Positions 14,397 through 26,778 of a stretch of DNA of 33,962 bases are shown piece after piece. Numbering within the stretch: the stretch's first letter is position 1; each line of letters starts with the position of its first letter. Under the pieces are notes generated by a model. It worked only from the letters and a program-made list of their open reading frames with translations. It was not told the DNA's origin and did no database searches. The position numbers and the translations under genes were made by a program. Origin of the DNA: a candidate division WOR-3 bacterium (GTDB taxonomy: Bacteria > Hydrothermota > Tepidihabitantia > Tepidihabitantales > Tepidihabitantaceae); NCBI GenBank assembly GCA_039801245.1, contig JBDRUF010000017.1, forward strand, positions 1 through 33,962, given 5' to 3'.

Positions 14397-16255
14397 TTGC
14401 GTTCAAGGGCAAGAATCAGCATCTCCAAGAAAAAGCAAAAGGCGGCAAGGTAAAAAAGCCACTGGGCGAGTTCGGTGATGGCTGCGCCTGAGCCGGTGCG
14501 AACCTTTATCCCTTTTTTACTAACCTGGCTTAAGGGTACTGGTGTCAAATCCCCCTCTTCAGGCAAAGGGTTAACCACGATTGTCAGGGTATCGCTATTA
14601 ATCACCCTATAGATACCCGGAACCTTTGTCTCGGTAATAAGGAGATAAGGACGGGGTAGAGCCGGTTCAGGGGTTAAGCTCCTTTCATAAACCGGCGTTG
14701 AGAGCAGATGGGGTCGAGAACTGGCAACATCAAGCCGGATGGTCTCACCCGCAGTAAATTCAGATTTCAATGCGAGGCTGGTGAGATGGGCAAGGGTGCG
14801 ATGGAGTAGCGGGGCAAAGGCTGCCTTGTACACCAAATCGGTTGCCTCAGGAACAGGCGCAAACGACCAGATGATAACAGGCTTCTCTAAAAGCTCCAGG
14901 ATTAGCGGGTCACCGCTGCTCAATTGGACAAGGGTATGCGCGCCTGCAAAGCGAGAGTAGCGAAAGACCCTAATCTGAGCAAGGTCGGTTTTGCGAAATA
15001 TGTCAAGGACAGGATGGCTGGTGTCAATCTCACTGACAGCGACAAACCCGGCAGGCTGGGCTTGCCCGATGAGTTTGAGATACCTGCCCAACCCTGAATT
15101 CTCCGGCAGGGTTGGAGCCGCGCAGACCAAGGCAGAACCGCCGGAATGAAGATAAAACTCAAGCCGGTCAAAATCAGCATCCTGAAGCGCTCCGGCATCG
15201 GTGATGATGATAACCGGATACTTGCGCAGCTCAGTTTTCCGCAACTGGGTGATGTCCAAAAGGAATGGTTGAAAAAGAGTGGTATCGGCCAAGAGCGCAA
15301 GATAGATGTATTCTCCTGGCACTGCCGCAGAGGCAAAAATCGGCACCGGGGTCTGCTTCGGAATGGTAAAGGCAAAGTAACGGATGTTGTCAATGGTTAA
15401 GGAATCAAAGACAAGTTCAACCGTGCCGGTATAGGTGCCCGGCTTTTCCAAACGATAGCTGAAGTTTATTTTTGTCTTTGTCTTGGGCTTGAGGTCAACA
15501 GCCTGCTCCTCAAGGTGGTTCCCAATTTTCAGCTGGACAATGCGACTAATTGCTGAATTTGAGTAATTGGCAATCTCCGCCTTGATGGTGTTATCCTCAA
15601 GATAAACACGGGCGATACCGGCATTTTCGAACCTCACGCCCCCAACATTGATAACCTCAAGAAATTCTATAAGGCTTGCCGGCAGGGAATCGGGAAATGT
15701 GCGCTCCTGCAGGTCGGTGATGAGCACAACCGGCATCGGACTACTATTGACAAAGGCTGCTGCCCGATTGAGCGCAGGATAAAGAAGGGGCGCAAGTGTG
15801 GATGGCTTGATGGCGTCAAGGATGTTGTGAACCGCAGTTTGACCGGCGAACAATGTCTCCGGTTGACTGGCAAGGAGAAGATAAGGGCGAGAGGTGGAGT
15901 TGCTGATTTGCCGGCAGGCAGCCAGCGCCTGATGCCAGCGGTCACCATAACCCATACTGTAGGAGTCGTCAAGAATCAAGAGCAGCCGCTCGGTCCTGAG
16001 AAAGCCGGGACTTCTTACCGGCAGATACGGACGGGTCAAGGCAAAAAGCAGCAAGAGCAGGGTAAGGGTTCTCAGGACAAGCAGGATGATTTCCTTGAGC
16101 CGAAGCCATGAGAAGCGCTCACGGCGCACCGTCTGCAAAAGCAGAAGCGAAGGGAAATCCTTGCGCCGCAAACGCAAACGGCTCAAAAGATGGATGATAA
16201 AGGGGATTGCGGCCAGGGGCAAAAGCCAGAAAAACTGAGGTGAGAAAAAGCGCAT
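14375..16255 (-). CDS. BatA-like protein with membrane anchor and VWA domain
   Basis: This 626-residue membrane protein starts with the BatA (aerotolerance N-terminal) module: FFSPQFFWLLPLAAIPFIIHLL is the first membrane segment, then RLRLRRKDFPSLLLLQ, then a second segment (about 52-75). A VWA domain follows with the MIDAS motif DDSYS in LLILDDSYSMGYG (about 90-102). The long central part probably includes a DUF4159/glutamine-amidotransferase-like fold (VIIITDAGALQDADF). A third membrane segment ends the protein (about 600-620). The start overlaps the DUF58 stop by one base (TGATG), so the two are coupled. Such pairs normally serve with a MoxR ATPase in envelope or metalloprotein maturation; no moxR gene is in this window. 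Confidence 0.8.
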   Translation of the reverse strand: MRFFSPQFFWLLPLAAIPFIIHLLSRLRLRRKDFPSLLLLQTVRRERFSWLRLKEIILLVLRTLTLLLLLFALTRPYLPVRSPGFLRTERLLLILDDSYSMGYGDRWHQALAACRQISNSTSRPYLLLASQPETLFAGQTAVHNILDAIKPSTLAPLLYPALNRAAAFVNSSPMPVVLITDLQERTFPDSLPASLIEFLEVINVGGVRFENAGIARVYLEDNTIKAEIANYSNSAISRIVQLKIGNHLEEQAVDLKPKTKTKINFSYRLEKPGTYTGTVELVFDSLTIDNIRYFAFTIPKQTPVPIFASAAVPGEYIYLALLADTTLFQPFLLDITQLRKTELRKYPVIIITDAGALQDADFDRLEFYLHSGGSALVCAAPTLPENSGLGRYLKLIGQAQPAGFVAVSEIDTSHPVLDIFRKTDLAQIRVFRYSRFAGAHTLVQLSSGDPLILELLEKPVIIWSFAPVPEATDLVYKAAFAPLLHRTLAHLTSLALKSEFTAGETIRLDVASSRPHLLSTPVYERSLTPEPALPRPYLLITETKVPGIYRVINSDTLTIVVNPLPEEGDLTPVPLSQVSKKGIKVRTGSGAAITELAQWLFYLAAFCFFLEMLILALERNQRKMPV

Positions 16256-17148
16256 CAGCCCAAACGGCGCCGGCGCTCAAGATAGGCAAGCAGCGCCTGG
16301 TCAAAAGGGGTGGCGGTGCTTATCGGCTGATAGTCAATTGCCGCCTCCGCGCAGCCGCGGCGAAACTCCTGAACGCGCCTGGCAAAACCGGCGCGGTATT
16401 GCGCCTGAATCAGCCGCGGGTCAACGGTTATCTCCTGCCCGCTCTCAAGGTCGCGCAAAACCACAGGATTGCGGAAGTCAAGTTTCTCCTCATCCGGATG
16501 AAAGATGTGGAAGAGCAGCAGTTCGTGCTTGCGCGCCCGGAAGTGGCGCAGGGCAGATATGATTGCCTTTTCATCGTCCCAAAGGTCAGAGATGATTATC
16601 ACCAGCCCCCGCCGCTTGATGCGCTCGGCAAGTTCATGCAGGGTTCTGCTCAAATCGGTTTCGCCCCCGGGTTTCAAGTTCTCCAGTTCGCGCCAAAGGA
16701 TGCGCAGATGGCTGGCACGGGCACGGCAGGGGATATAGCGGTCAATCTTACTTGAAAAGGTGACAAGACCGGTTGAATCCTTCTGACGGTTCAAGAGATA
16801 GGCAAGCGCCGCACAAAGCCAGCAGCCATAGTCAAGTTTGGTATAACCGCCGGTTGCATACGCCATTGAGTTGGACGCGTCAAGCACAAGATAGGCGCGC
16901 AGGTTGGTCTCCTCCTCGTACTCGCGCACAAAAAACCGGTCGGTGCGGGCATACACGCGCCAGTCAATCCGCTTGAGTTCATCTCCGGGCATATACTGGC
17001 GGTGCTCGGCAAACTCAACCGAAAACCCCTTATAAGGCGAGCGGTGCAGACCGGCAAGAAACCCCTCAACCACCAACCGCGCCTTCAGGTCAATCCCTTT
17101 CAGTTTGGCGATGAGTTCCGGTTTCAAAGGCTGAGTTACCAAGGGCAT
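16255..17148 (-). CDS. DUF58 domain protein (VWA-like)
   Basis: This 297-residue DUF58 protein has the family signature in GFSVEFAEHRQYMPGDELKRIDWRVYARTDRFFVREYEEE (about 41-80), followed by the VWA MIDAS motif DASNS in LVLDASNSM (about 87-95). A later LVIIISDLWDDE stretch is the second VWA strand. No membrane segment is present, as in most DUF58 proteins. It is normally encoded after moxR and before batA-type genes; here batA follows with a one-base overlap, but moxR is not upstream, where a divergent dciA lies instead. The start has no Shine-Dalgarno and sits 5 nt after a -10 box. Confidence 0.88.
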   Translation of the reverse strand: MPLVTQPLKPELIAKLKGIDLKARLVVEGFLAGLHRSPYKGFSVEFAEHRQYMPGDELKRIDWRVYARTDRFFVREYEEETNLRAYLVLDASNSMAYATGGYTKLDYGCWLCAALAYLLNRQKDSTGLVTFSSKIDRYIPCRARASHLRILWRELENLKPGGETDLSRTLHELAERIKRRGLVIIISDLWDDEKAIISALRHFRARKHELLLFHIFHPDEEKLDFRNPVVLRDLESGQEITVDPRLIQAQYRAGFARRVQEFRRGCAEAAIDYQPISTATPFDQALLAYLERRRRLG

Positions 17149-17153
17149 AAATC

Positions 17154-17183
17154 AGTTTAACGACGAACAGGGCTATCTGTCAA
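17154..17183 (-). promoter_or_regulatory. Promoter of the DUF58-batA operon, leaderless type
   Basis: On the minus strand TTGACA (17183-17178), 18 nt, TAAACT (17159-17154), then 5 nt to the ATG at 17148. Taking TTAAAC as the -10 gives a 17-nt spacer and 6 nt. Confidence 0.65.
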
Positions 17184-17241
17184 ACAATTATCTCCCTGAG
17201 AGACAAATTTTTTATACCATTTTTCACTGCCAGGCTCACCT

Positions 17242-17256
17242 GGGGGGTCACCCCCC
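17242..17256. other. G6-TCA-C6 hairpin between divergent promoters
   Basis: Six G, TCA, then six C form a perfect 6-bp hairpin midway between the divergent DUF58 and dciA promoters. It has no T-run on either side, so it is not an obvious terminator. The 240-nt gap holds no gene. Confidence 0.5.
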
Positions 17257-17355
17257 TCCTGATTTCAGGCTTTGTTTAAGTTATGAATTTACGAATCTTA
17301 GCCGATTTTCAGCCTGTTCGCGGGTTACGGGTAGGCTTTCTCGGGCTTTCTTTTA

Positions 17356-17383
17356 TTGATTTGTCTTTTTGTGCTTTTATTAT
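17356..17383 (+). promoter_or_regulatory. dciA promoter, leaderless type
   Basis: TTGATT (17356-17361), 16 nt, TATTAT (17378-17383), then 7 nt to the ATG at 17391. It decides the start: the upstream in-frame ATG at 17283 would lie before the promoter. Confidence 0.65.
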
Positions 17384-17390
17384 AGAACAA

Positions 17391-17710
17391 ATGGCAAAGA
17401 GAAAGGCAAAAGGGTTTAAGAGCATGCAGGACCGATTGCCCGCGGTCCTGCGGCAGCTCGGTCTTAATGACAAGATGCTGGCTTACCGGGCGGTGGCGGA
17501 CTGGAGCCTTATTGCTGGCGAAGGGCTTGCCAAGCACTCAAGGGCGTTTGCGGTTGAGGACAAAACACTGGTGGTGGCGGTTGATTCGCCCGCCTGGATG
17601 GCGCAGCTTTATTATCTTAAAGGCGAACTTTTGACAAAAATCAGCCGCCATATCGGCAAGGGGCTCATAACCGATGTCCGCTTTGTCCTCAAAAGCACGC
17701 CCTTCAACAC

Positions 17711-17714
<4 letters not shown>
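17391..17714 (+). CDS. dciA: DciA-like replication protein (DUF721)
   Basis: This 107-residue protein matches DUF721/DciA, which helps load the replicative helicase DnaB in bacteria without DnaC. The conserved core is visible: LPAVLRQLGLNDKMLAYRAVADWSLIAGEGLAKHSRAF, then LVVAVDSPAWMAQLYYLKGELLTKI, containing the W-x2-IAG and W-x-QL patterns of the family. A basic N-terminal tail (AKRKAKGFK) is typical. I chose ATG 17391 rather than an in-frame ATG at 17283: the extra 36 residues look non-coding and a good promoter lies just before 17391. gyrB follows after 31 nt, a common dciA-gyrB neighbourhood, though gyrB has its own promoter. Confidence 0.82.
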
Positions 17715-19638
<1,924 letters not shown>

Positions 19639-19640
19639 TA

Positions 19641-19698
19641 AAAACCGGCCCTGCCTCCTTTCATTCAAAAACAGGGCCGGCGCTTTGTTTGTTTTTAT
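19641..19698. terminator. Bidirectional rho-independent terminator between gyrB and pilC
   Basis: A perfect 9-bp stem CCGGCCCTG/CAGGGCCGG (19645-19653 with 19672-19680) with an 18-nt loop. T-rich tracts follow on both strands (TTTGTTTGTTTTTATT on plus, TTTTTATT on minus), serving both convergent operons. Confidence 0.88.
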
Positions 19699-19703
19699 TA
19701 TTA

Positions 19704-20945
19704 TTACATGCCGTAACCGCCGCCCGAGCCGAAACTGGTGAGAATCGACATATAGGGCATGATGATGGCAACAATCAGAAAGACCGCGGCCACACCCATC
19801 ATGAGAATCATTATCGGCTCAATCATCCCGGTGAGGTTCTTAACAGCATACTCCACCTCGCTGTCGTAATAGTCAGAAATCTGCTTTAACATCTCATCGA
19901 GCGCACCGGACTCCTCGCCGGTTGCCACCATCTGGACAACCATCGGTGGAAATACACCCAACTCCCGCATCGGTGCGGCAAGACCCCGACCGCGGCGAAC
20001 ACTCTCTGTAAGGCTGTCAACCGCCTGGGACAGATAGACATTGCCAATGGTTTTGGATACGAGGTTGAGGCTCCGGAGAATCGGCAGACCGGTGCGGTCA
20101 AGGGTCTCAAACATCCGGGCAAACCGTGAAAGTGCCATCTTGTAAACGATAGGTCCGAAAATCGGCAGGCGGAGTTTGGTCCGGTCCCACCACATTCTGC
20201 CCGCACTGGTACGGATAAACATATAGAAAAGGACAACGACCGCGGCAAGCAGAAGAGCAATGATATACCAGTACTTGCCCATAAAGTTCGTGACCGCGAT
20301 GAGAATCTGAGTCGGTAGCGGCATCTTGCCACCAACTGTGGTTAAGAGCGAGACAAACTTGGGCAAAACAAATGTGGCAAGAACGATGACCGCGATGACA
20401 AAGAAGACCATCAGGATTATCGGGTAACGCATGGCACTCCCGACATCAGACCTGAGTTTCCGCTCGTGCTCAAGGAGCATCACCAGCCGGTCAAGGATGT
20501 CATCAAGCACACCGCCGGTCTCACCTGCCCAGACAGAATTGACATAGAGGTCGTTGAAGATACGTGGGTGCTTTGCCATCGCCACTGACAGACCGGCACC
20601 GCCCATCAGGTCTTTGCGGATGGCATCAAGCGCCTTTGCCAGGGGCTTGGATTTGGTCTGTGCCTGCAGGGCACCGATTGCTGTCAGCATCGGCAGACCG
20701 GCGCGGTGCAGTGTGACGAACTGCCGCGTGAAGTTGATGAGGTCAACAAGTTTTACCCGCTCAAAATACTGACTGAGGTTGAGTTGCGGACCCCGAATGG
20801 CAGCCCTTTTCTCTTCGCGGATGGAAATCGGAATATAGCCGAGGGCGTCAATCTGGTCGGTTACGGTTTTTATATCCGCACCTTCAAGGGTTCCGGATAC
20901 AATCCTCCCTTGTTTGTCACGAACCTTGTAACGAAAGAGTGGCAT
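19704..20945 (-). CDS. pilC: Type IV pilus/type II secretion inner-membrane platform protein (PilC/GspF)
   Basis: This 413-residue polytopic membrane protein carries two GspF domains. The N-terminus MPLFRYKVRDKQGRIVSGTLEG is the standard PilC opening. Domain 1 starts NFTRQFVTLHRAGLPMLTAI (about 72-91), with WAGETGGVLDDILDRL near 139. Domain 2 repeats the pattern (FARMFETLDRTGLPILRSL near 272, VATGEESGALDEML near 342). Membrane segments lie near 170-193, 220-243 and 380-403. The protein anchors the assembly ATPase and helps add pilin subunits. AGAGGAG precedes the ATG. It lies 19 nt after pilB in one operon; PilT, pilins and secretin are absent, so pilus versus secretion use cannot be fixed. 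Confidence 0.9.
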   Translation of the reverse strand: MPLFRYKVRDKQGRIVSGTLEGADIKTVTDQIDALGYIPISIREEKRAAIRGPQLNLSQYFERVKLVDLINFTRQFVTLHRAGLPMLTAIGALQAQTKSKPLAKALDAIRKDLMGGAGLSVAMAKHPRIFNDLYVNSVWAGETGGVLDDILDRLVMLLEHERKLRSDVGSAMRYPIILMVFFVIAVIVLATFVLPKFVSLLTTVGGKMPLPTQILIAVTNFMGKYWYIIALLLAAVVVLFYMFIRTSAGRMWWDRTKLRLPIFGPIVYKMALSRFARMFETLDRTGLPILRSLNLVSKTIGNVYLSQAVDSLTESVRRGRGLAAPMRELGVFPPMVVQMVATGEESGALDEMLKQISDYYDSEVEYAVKNLTGMIEPIMILMMGVAAVFLIVAIIMPYMSILTSFGSGGGYGM

Positions 20946-20964
20946 ATCTCTCCTCTCTTATAGG

Positions 20965-22551
20965 TTACTCAACCTTTTCTGCTTCTTCCATCACCTCTTC
21001 AATAGTGGTGATTCCAGCAACAACCTTGCGCAGTCCATCCTCCCAGAGGGTCTTCATCCCGAATTCCCGTGCCAGCGCCCGCACCGAAGATGTTGGTGGT
21101 CTGGTCACAACCAGTTCCCGGATGCGGTCGTTCATCCTCATAACCTCAAAGATGCCGATTCTACCTCGATAACCGGTATTCCGGCAGTGCTCACACCCTG
21201 TGCCCTTGTAGAACTTTGTACCAGGTGGTAATTCAAGAGCCTCGAGCATCTTTGGTGGTGGCTCATACTCAACCTTGCATTTCGGGCAGATACGACGCAC
21301 CAGCCTTTGGGCAACAACACCCTCAAGACCGGAGGCAACAAGGAAGGGCTCGATACCCATATCGATTAAACGGGTAACCGTTCCTGGTGCATCGTTAGTG
21401 TGAATAGTGGAGAAAACCAGCTGACCGGTCAGAGCGGCACGAATCGCCACGCTTGCGGTCTCTGCGTCACGAATCTCACCAATCATTATCACATCCGGGT
21501 CCTGACGGAGAATATGACGCAGACCGACAAGGTAGGTGTAACCAGCACGCTCATTCACCTGAGACTGACAGATGTCATCAATATCATATTCAACCGGGTC
21601 CTCAATAGTAATGATATTTTTGTCCAAAGAGCGGATCTCAGCAAGGATGGCGTAAAGGGTGGTGGACTTTCCGCAACCAGTGGGGCCGGTGACTAAGATA
21701 ACGCCGTGAGGTTTGGCAATCATCTCCCGCAGCGCCGCATTGGCTTCATCAACCAGACCCAATTCGTCAATTGACAAAAGGCGGGTACGGTCAAGGATAC
21801 GCATTACCACCGTTTCGCCGTAAGTTGTCGGGAATGTAGAAACACGGAAGTCAATTTCGCGTCCGTCAACAAAGGCACCATAACGACCATCCTGAGGCAC
21901 ACGCTTTTCCGCGATGTTCATTCGGGACATAATCTTGATACGAGAGACAACCGCCAACTGCAAGGCCTTCTTCGGAGAGACAATCGGATGGAGAACACCG
22001 TCAATCCGGAAACGAACCCGCAACCCTTCACGGGTTGGTTCAATATGGATGTCACTGGCACGTTCGCGCACCGCCCGAATTATCATCTGATTCACCCATC
22101 GGACAACCGGTGCTTCTGATGCGAGCGCCTCTAATTTCTGAGGCTCCAGCCCCTGTTCTGCCGCCACCCCGGTCTCCTCCTCAACCGGGAGGTCGTCCAA
22201 ATCTGCCAGCTCGAGATCCTCCTGGGCTTCATCAGGTGACGGTGCCGAGTAATACTGGTTTAGCGCTTGGTAGAGGTCGGTTTCCCGACAGACCATAGGT
22301 GTAATATCCATACCGGTTGTTCTCCGTACCTCATCAATCGTAAATATGTCCCCAGGATCGACCATTGCTACTGCGAGCGTGTTTCCCGAGCGGAAAAGTG
22401 GAATGACCCGGTTTTTGCGAAGAAAATCCTCAGTAAATAACTGCATTACCTCAGAGTCCAAACGAAATGTATTTAAATCAATAAACGGTACGCCGTATTT
22501 CTGTTCTAATGCGGCACCGCCATCATCAATCGGTGTCTGTTCATTCGCCAT
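20965..22551 (-). CDS. pilB: Type IV pilus/type II secretion assembly ATPase (PilB/GspE)
   Basis: This 528-residue hexameric ATPase drives extension of a type IV pilus or type II pseudopilus. A single GspE N-terminal domain (about 15-102) is followed by an acidic linker (about 105-140). The motor domain has Walker A GPTGCGKST (about 289-297), the Asp box, Walker B VIMIGEIRD and the His box LVFSTIHTND. A Cys4 zinc site (CPKC and CEHC, about 30 residues apart) precedes the C-terminal IGIFEVMRM. At 528 residues it has one N-terminal domain where long PilB have two. AAGGAGG lies upstream of the ATG, and a consensus promoter lies about 50-75 nt upstream. pilC follows after 19 nt. Confidence 0.92.
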   Translation of the reverse strand: MANEQTPIDDGGAALEQKYGVPFIDLNTFRLDSEVMQLFTEDFLRKNRVIPLFRSGNTLAVAMVDPGDIFTIDEVRRTTGMDITPMVCRETDLYQALNQYYSAPSPDEAQEDLELADLDDLPVEEETGVAAEQGLEPQKLEALASEAPVVRWVNQMIIRAVRERASDIHIEPTREGLRVRFRIDGVLHPIVSPKKALQLAVVSRIKIMSRMNIAEKRVPQDGRYGAFVDGREIDFRVSTFPTTYGETVVMRILDRTRLLSIDELGLVDEANAALREMIAKPHGVILVTGPTGCGKSTTLYAILAEIRSLDKNIITIEDPVEYDIDDICQSQVNERAGYTYLVGLRHILRQDPDVIMIGEIRDAETASVAIRAALTGQLVFSTIHTNDAPGTVTRLIDMGIEPFLVASGLEGVVAQRLVRRICPKCKVEYEPPPKMLEALELPPGTKFYKGTGCEHCRNTGYRGRIGIFEVMRMNDRIRELVVTRPPTSSVRALAREFGMKTLWEDGLRKVVAGITTIEEVMEEAEKVE

Positions 22552-22598
22552 ATTTAAACCTCCTTAAAGGTATTAAATTCCAATTCATTAAGTATATA

Positions 22599-22627
22599 AT
22601 ATTACACCAAACCAACTTTTTTGTCAA
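22599..22627 (-). promoter_or_regulatory. pilB promoter
   Basis: On the minus strand TTGACA (22627-22622), 17 nt, TAATAT (22604-22599). The leader of about 40 nt ends in AAGGAGG. Nothing else is seen between pilB and the 5S gene (22630-22819). Confidence 0.75.
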
Positions 22628-22819
22628 CTAAATCTTTCAAACCAAAAACAAAGCGGTGGGTTGTGATATTTATAATATTGGGCAAAACGGATTTATGGTT
22701 GCGGTAATTATTCGGGTAAGGCCACAAGGGACAATTTCACGCACCACGATTCACTGAGCAAAGAAAGGCCACTTTCTCTTTGAGAAGATTCGCTAGTAGA
22801 TTTTTTTACAAAATTAAAA

Positions 22820-22935
22820 CCCGGCAGCGACCTACTCTCCCACGCCGTTGCCAGCGCAGTACCATCGGCCCTGGAGGGCTTAACGGCTCTGTTCGGTATG
22901 GGAAGAGGTGTTTCCCCTCCGGTATCACCGCCGGG
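22820..22935 (-). rRNA. rrf: 5S ribosomal RNA
   Basis: The minus strand holds a 116-nt 5S rRNA. The ends pair (CCCGGC with GCCGGG), and the conserved CCGAACAG loop C and the TGGGAGAGTAGG segment near the 3' end are present. It lies 44 nt downstream of the 23S 3' end in the same transcription unit. A, T-rich DNA follows; I saw no strong separate terminator. Confidence 0.95.
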
Positions 22936-22959
22936 AATACAAAACTCCAAACTCTTTAA

Positions 22960-22977
22960 GGAGAAGAAGCAGACTGA
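22960..22977 (-). other. 23S rRNA processing stalk, 3' arm
   Basis: These 18 nt are fully complementary (two G-U pairs) to 25999-26016 on the other side of the 23S gene. Together they form the long stem normally cut by RNase III to release pre-23S. Confidence 0.75.
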
Positions 22978-22979
22978 AC

Positions 22980-25992
<3,013 letters not shown>

Positions 25993-25998
25993 TGAATA

Positions 25999-26016
25999 TC
26001 AGCCTGCCTCTTCTCC
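25999..26016 (-). other. 23S rRNA processing stalk, 5' arm
   Basis: Partner of 22960-22977; the 18-bp helix would close the whole 23S domain just outside the mature ends. Confidence 0.75.
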
Positions 26017-26020
26017 AAAT

Positions 26021-26032
26021 TGTCAAAGAGCA
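26021..26032 (-). promoter_or_regulatory. boxA antitermination site of the 23S-5S operon
   Basis: The minus strand reads TGCTCTTTGACA, one base from the classic rRNA boxA TGCTCTTTAACA, about 20 nt after the predicted transcription start. It should recruit NusB-NusE for processive rRNA synthesis. Confidence 0.75.
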
Positions 26033-26058
26033 AAATCTCGAAAATTTTGGCTACCAAT

Positions 26059-26087
26059 ATAATAATCATTTCTTTGCCACAAGTCAA
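26059..26087 (-). promoter_or_regulatory. Dedicated 23S-5S rRNA promoter
   Basis: On the minus strand TTGACT (26087-26082), exactly 17 nt, TATTAT (26064-26059). The upstream 60 nt are very A/T-rich, like an UP element. It lies downstream of the SWIB terminator, so the 23S-5S unit is transcribed independently. Confidence 0.8.
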
Positions 26088-26179
26088 GCAGAAAATTAAA
26101 TTTATTTTAACATTTTTGTAGATTCATAACACTTTGATAAAACTAAACTTAAAAAATAAATTGACTTCTCTTTCTTCGG

Positions 26180-26224
26180 TATAATAAAAAGGCTGACCCC
26201 GGGGGTCACCGGGGGTCTGCCTTT
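26180..26224 (-). terminator. Terminator of the SWIB gene
   Basis: A 13-bp stem (26188-26200 with 26212-26224, one mismatch), whose loop region contains a further GACCCC/GGGGTC self-complement, is followed on the minus strand by TTTTTATTAT. It ends the SWIB transcript before the 23S promoter. Confidence 0.8.
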
Positions 26225-26240
26225 CTTAGTTTATGTTTTC

Positions 26241-26522
26241 TTAAAAGAGCTTGTTCTTGTTGATATAAGCCCAGAGCAGTTTCATCATCTCGCCGACCTT
26301 GACCGATGTTTTCTTGCCCATAATCGCCTGCAGGTCAGGGGTCAGCTTGATGGAGCGCTTCATCAACGGTCCGGTCCCGGTCATCAGATTGTGTTTCTTG
26401 ATATAAGCCCAGAGCTTCTTATTGATATCCTTTACCTTGATAGCCTTCCCCGGGCCAAAAACCGGCTGCATCGCATCGGTCAACTTCACCGTGCGTTTCA
26501 TTAATGCTTCGCCACGAGGCAT
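26241..26522 (-). CDS. SWIB/MDM2-domain small protein with internal duplication
   Basis: This 93-residue protein matches the SWIB/MDM2 fold, known from eukaryotic BAF60 and from chlamydial proteins and topoisomerase tails. Residues about 12-47 (VKLTDAMQPVFG ... INKKLWAYIKKHNLM) carry the hallmark KLWAYIKK. Residues about 54-93 repeat it closely (IKLTPDLQAIMG ... MMKLLWAYINKNKLF), whereas in ordinary SWIB domains the second half lacks the WAYI motif. AAGGAG lies 7 nt before the ATG, and a strong terminator follows. It lies upstream of the 23S gene. A role in chromatin or DNA binding is likely by family but unproven in bacteria. Confidence 0.82.
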   Translation of the reverse strand: MPRGEALMKRTVKLTDAMQPVFGPGKAIKVKDINKKLWAYIKKHNLMTGTGPLMKRSIKLTPDLQAIMGKKTSVKVGEMMKLLWAYINKNKLF

Positions 26523-26628
26523 ATACCTACTCCTTTCTGCCCGTAAGGGCGGTTAGTAAACCATCGTCATCCTGTTACACGCTGGTGGTGTAACTATCTC
26601 ATTGTGAGCAGAAATCCCCCTCTGTCAA
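26523..26628 (-). promoter_or_regulatory. SWIB gene promoter and hairpin leader
   Basis: TTGACA (26628-26623), 17 nt and a weak -10, ACAATG (26605-26600). The leader of about 70 nt has a perfect 7-bp hairpin GTTACAC/GTGTAAC (26574-26580 with 26588-26594). A 4-bp GCCC/GGGC hairpin stands directly before AGAAAGGAG, where it could affect ribosome access. Confidence 0.45.
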
Positions 26629-26778
26629 GCGAAACCTGAAGGGAAATTTTTGGTCATCTTTTGCCTACTTTCCTCTCTTCTTCTATTAGTGCTACCCATC
26701 TCCTGCTTCTGTTGAGCGGTCTTGATTGAAATTGCCACCCATTGACTATTTGGAAAAAAATTATAGGCTATAGATTCT

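Noticed and set aside
17283-17390. 36-residue N-terminal extension of DciA from an ATG at 17283
   Set aside because: The predicted promoter lies inside this stretch, the translation is not protein-like, and the DUF721 homology begins after 17391.
22735-22815. Terminator after 5S
   Set aside because: Only weak A/T-rich stems are found; none is convincing enough to annotate.
26161-26185. Plus-strand promoter TTGACT...TATAAT near the SWIB terminator
   Set aside because: The spacer is only 13 nt and no plus-strand gene follows; the T-rich part belongs to the minus-strand terminator.
26742-26774. Leaderless promoter for der
   Set aside because: TTGACT and TATAGA are 21 nt apart and the -10 ends only 4 nt before the ATG; too poor to count with the other eight.
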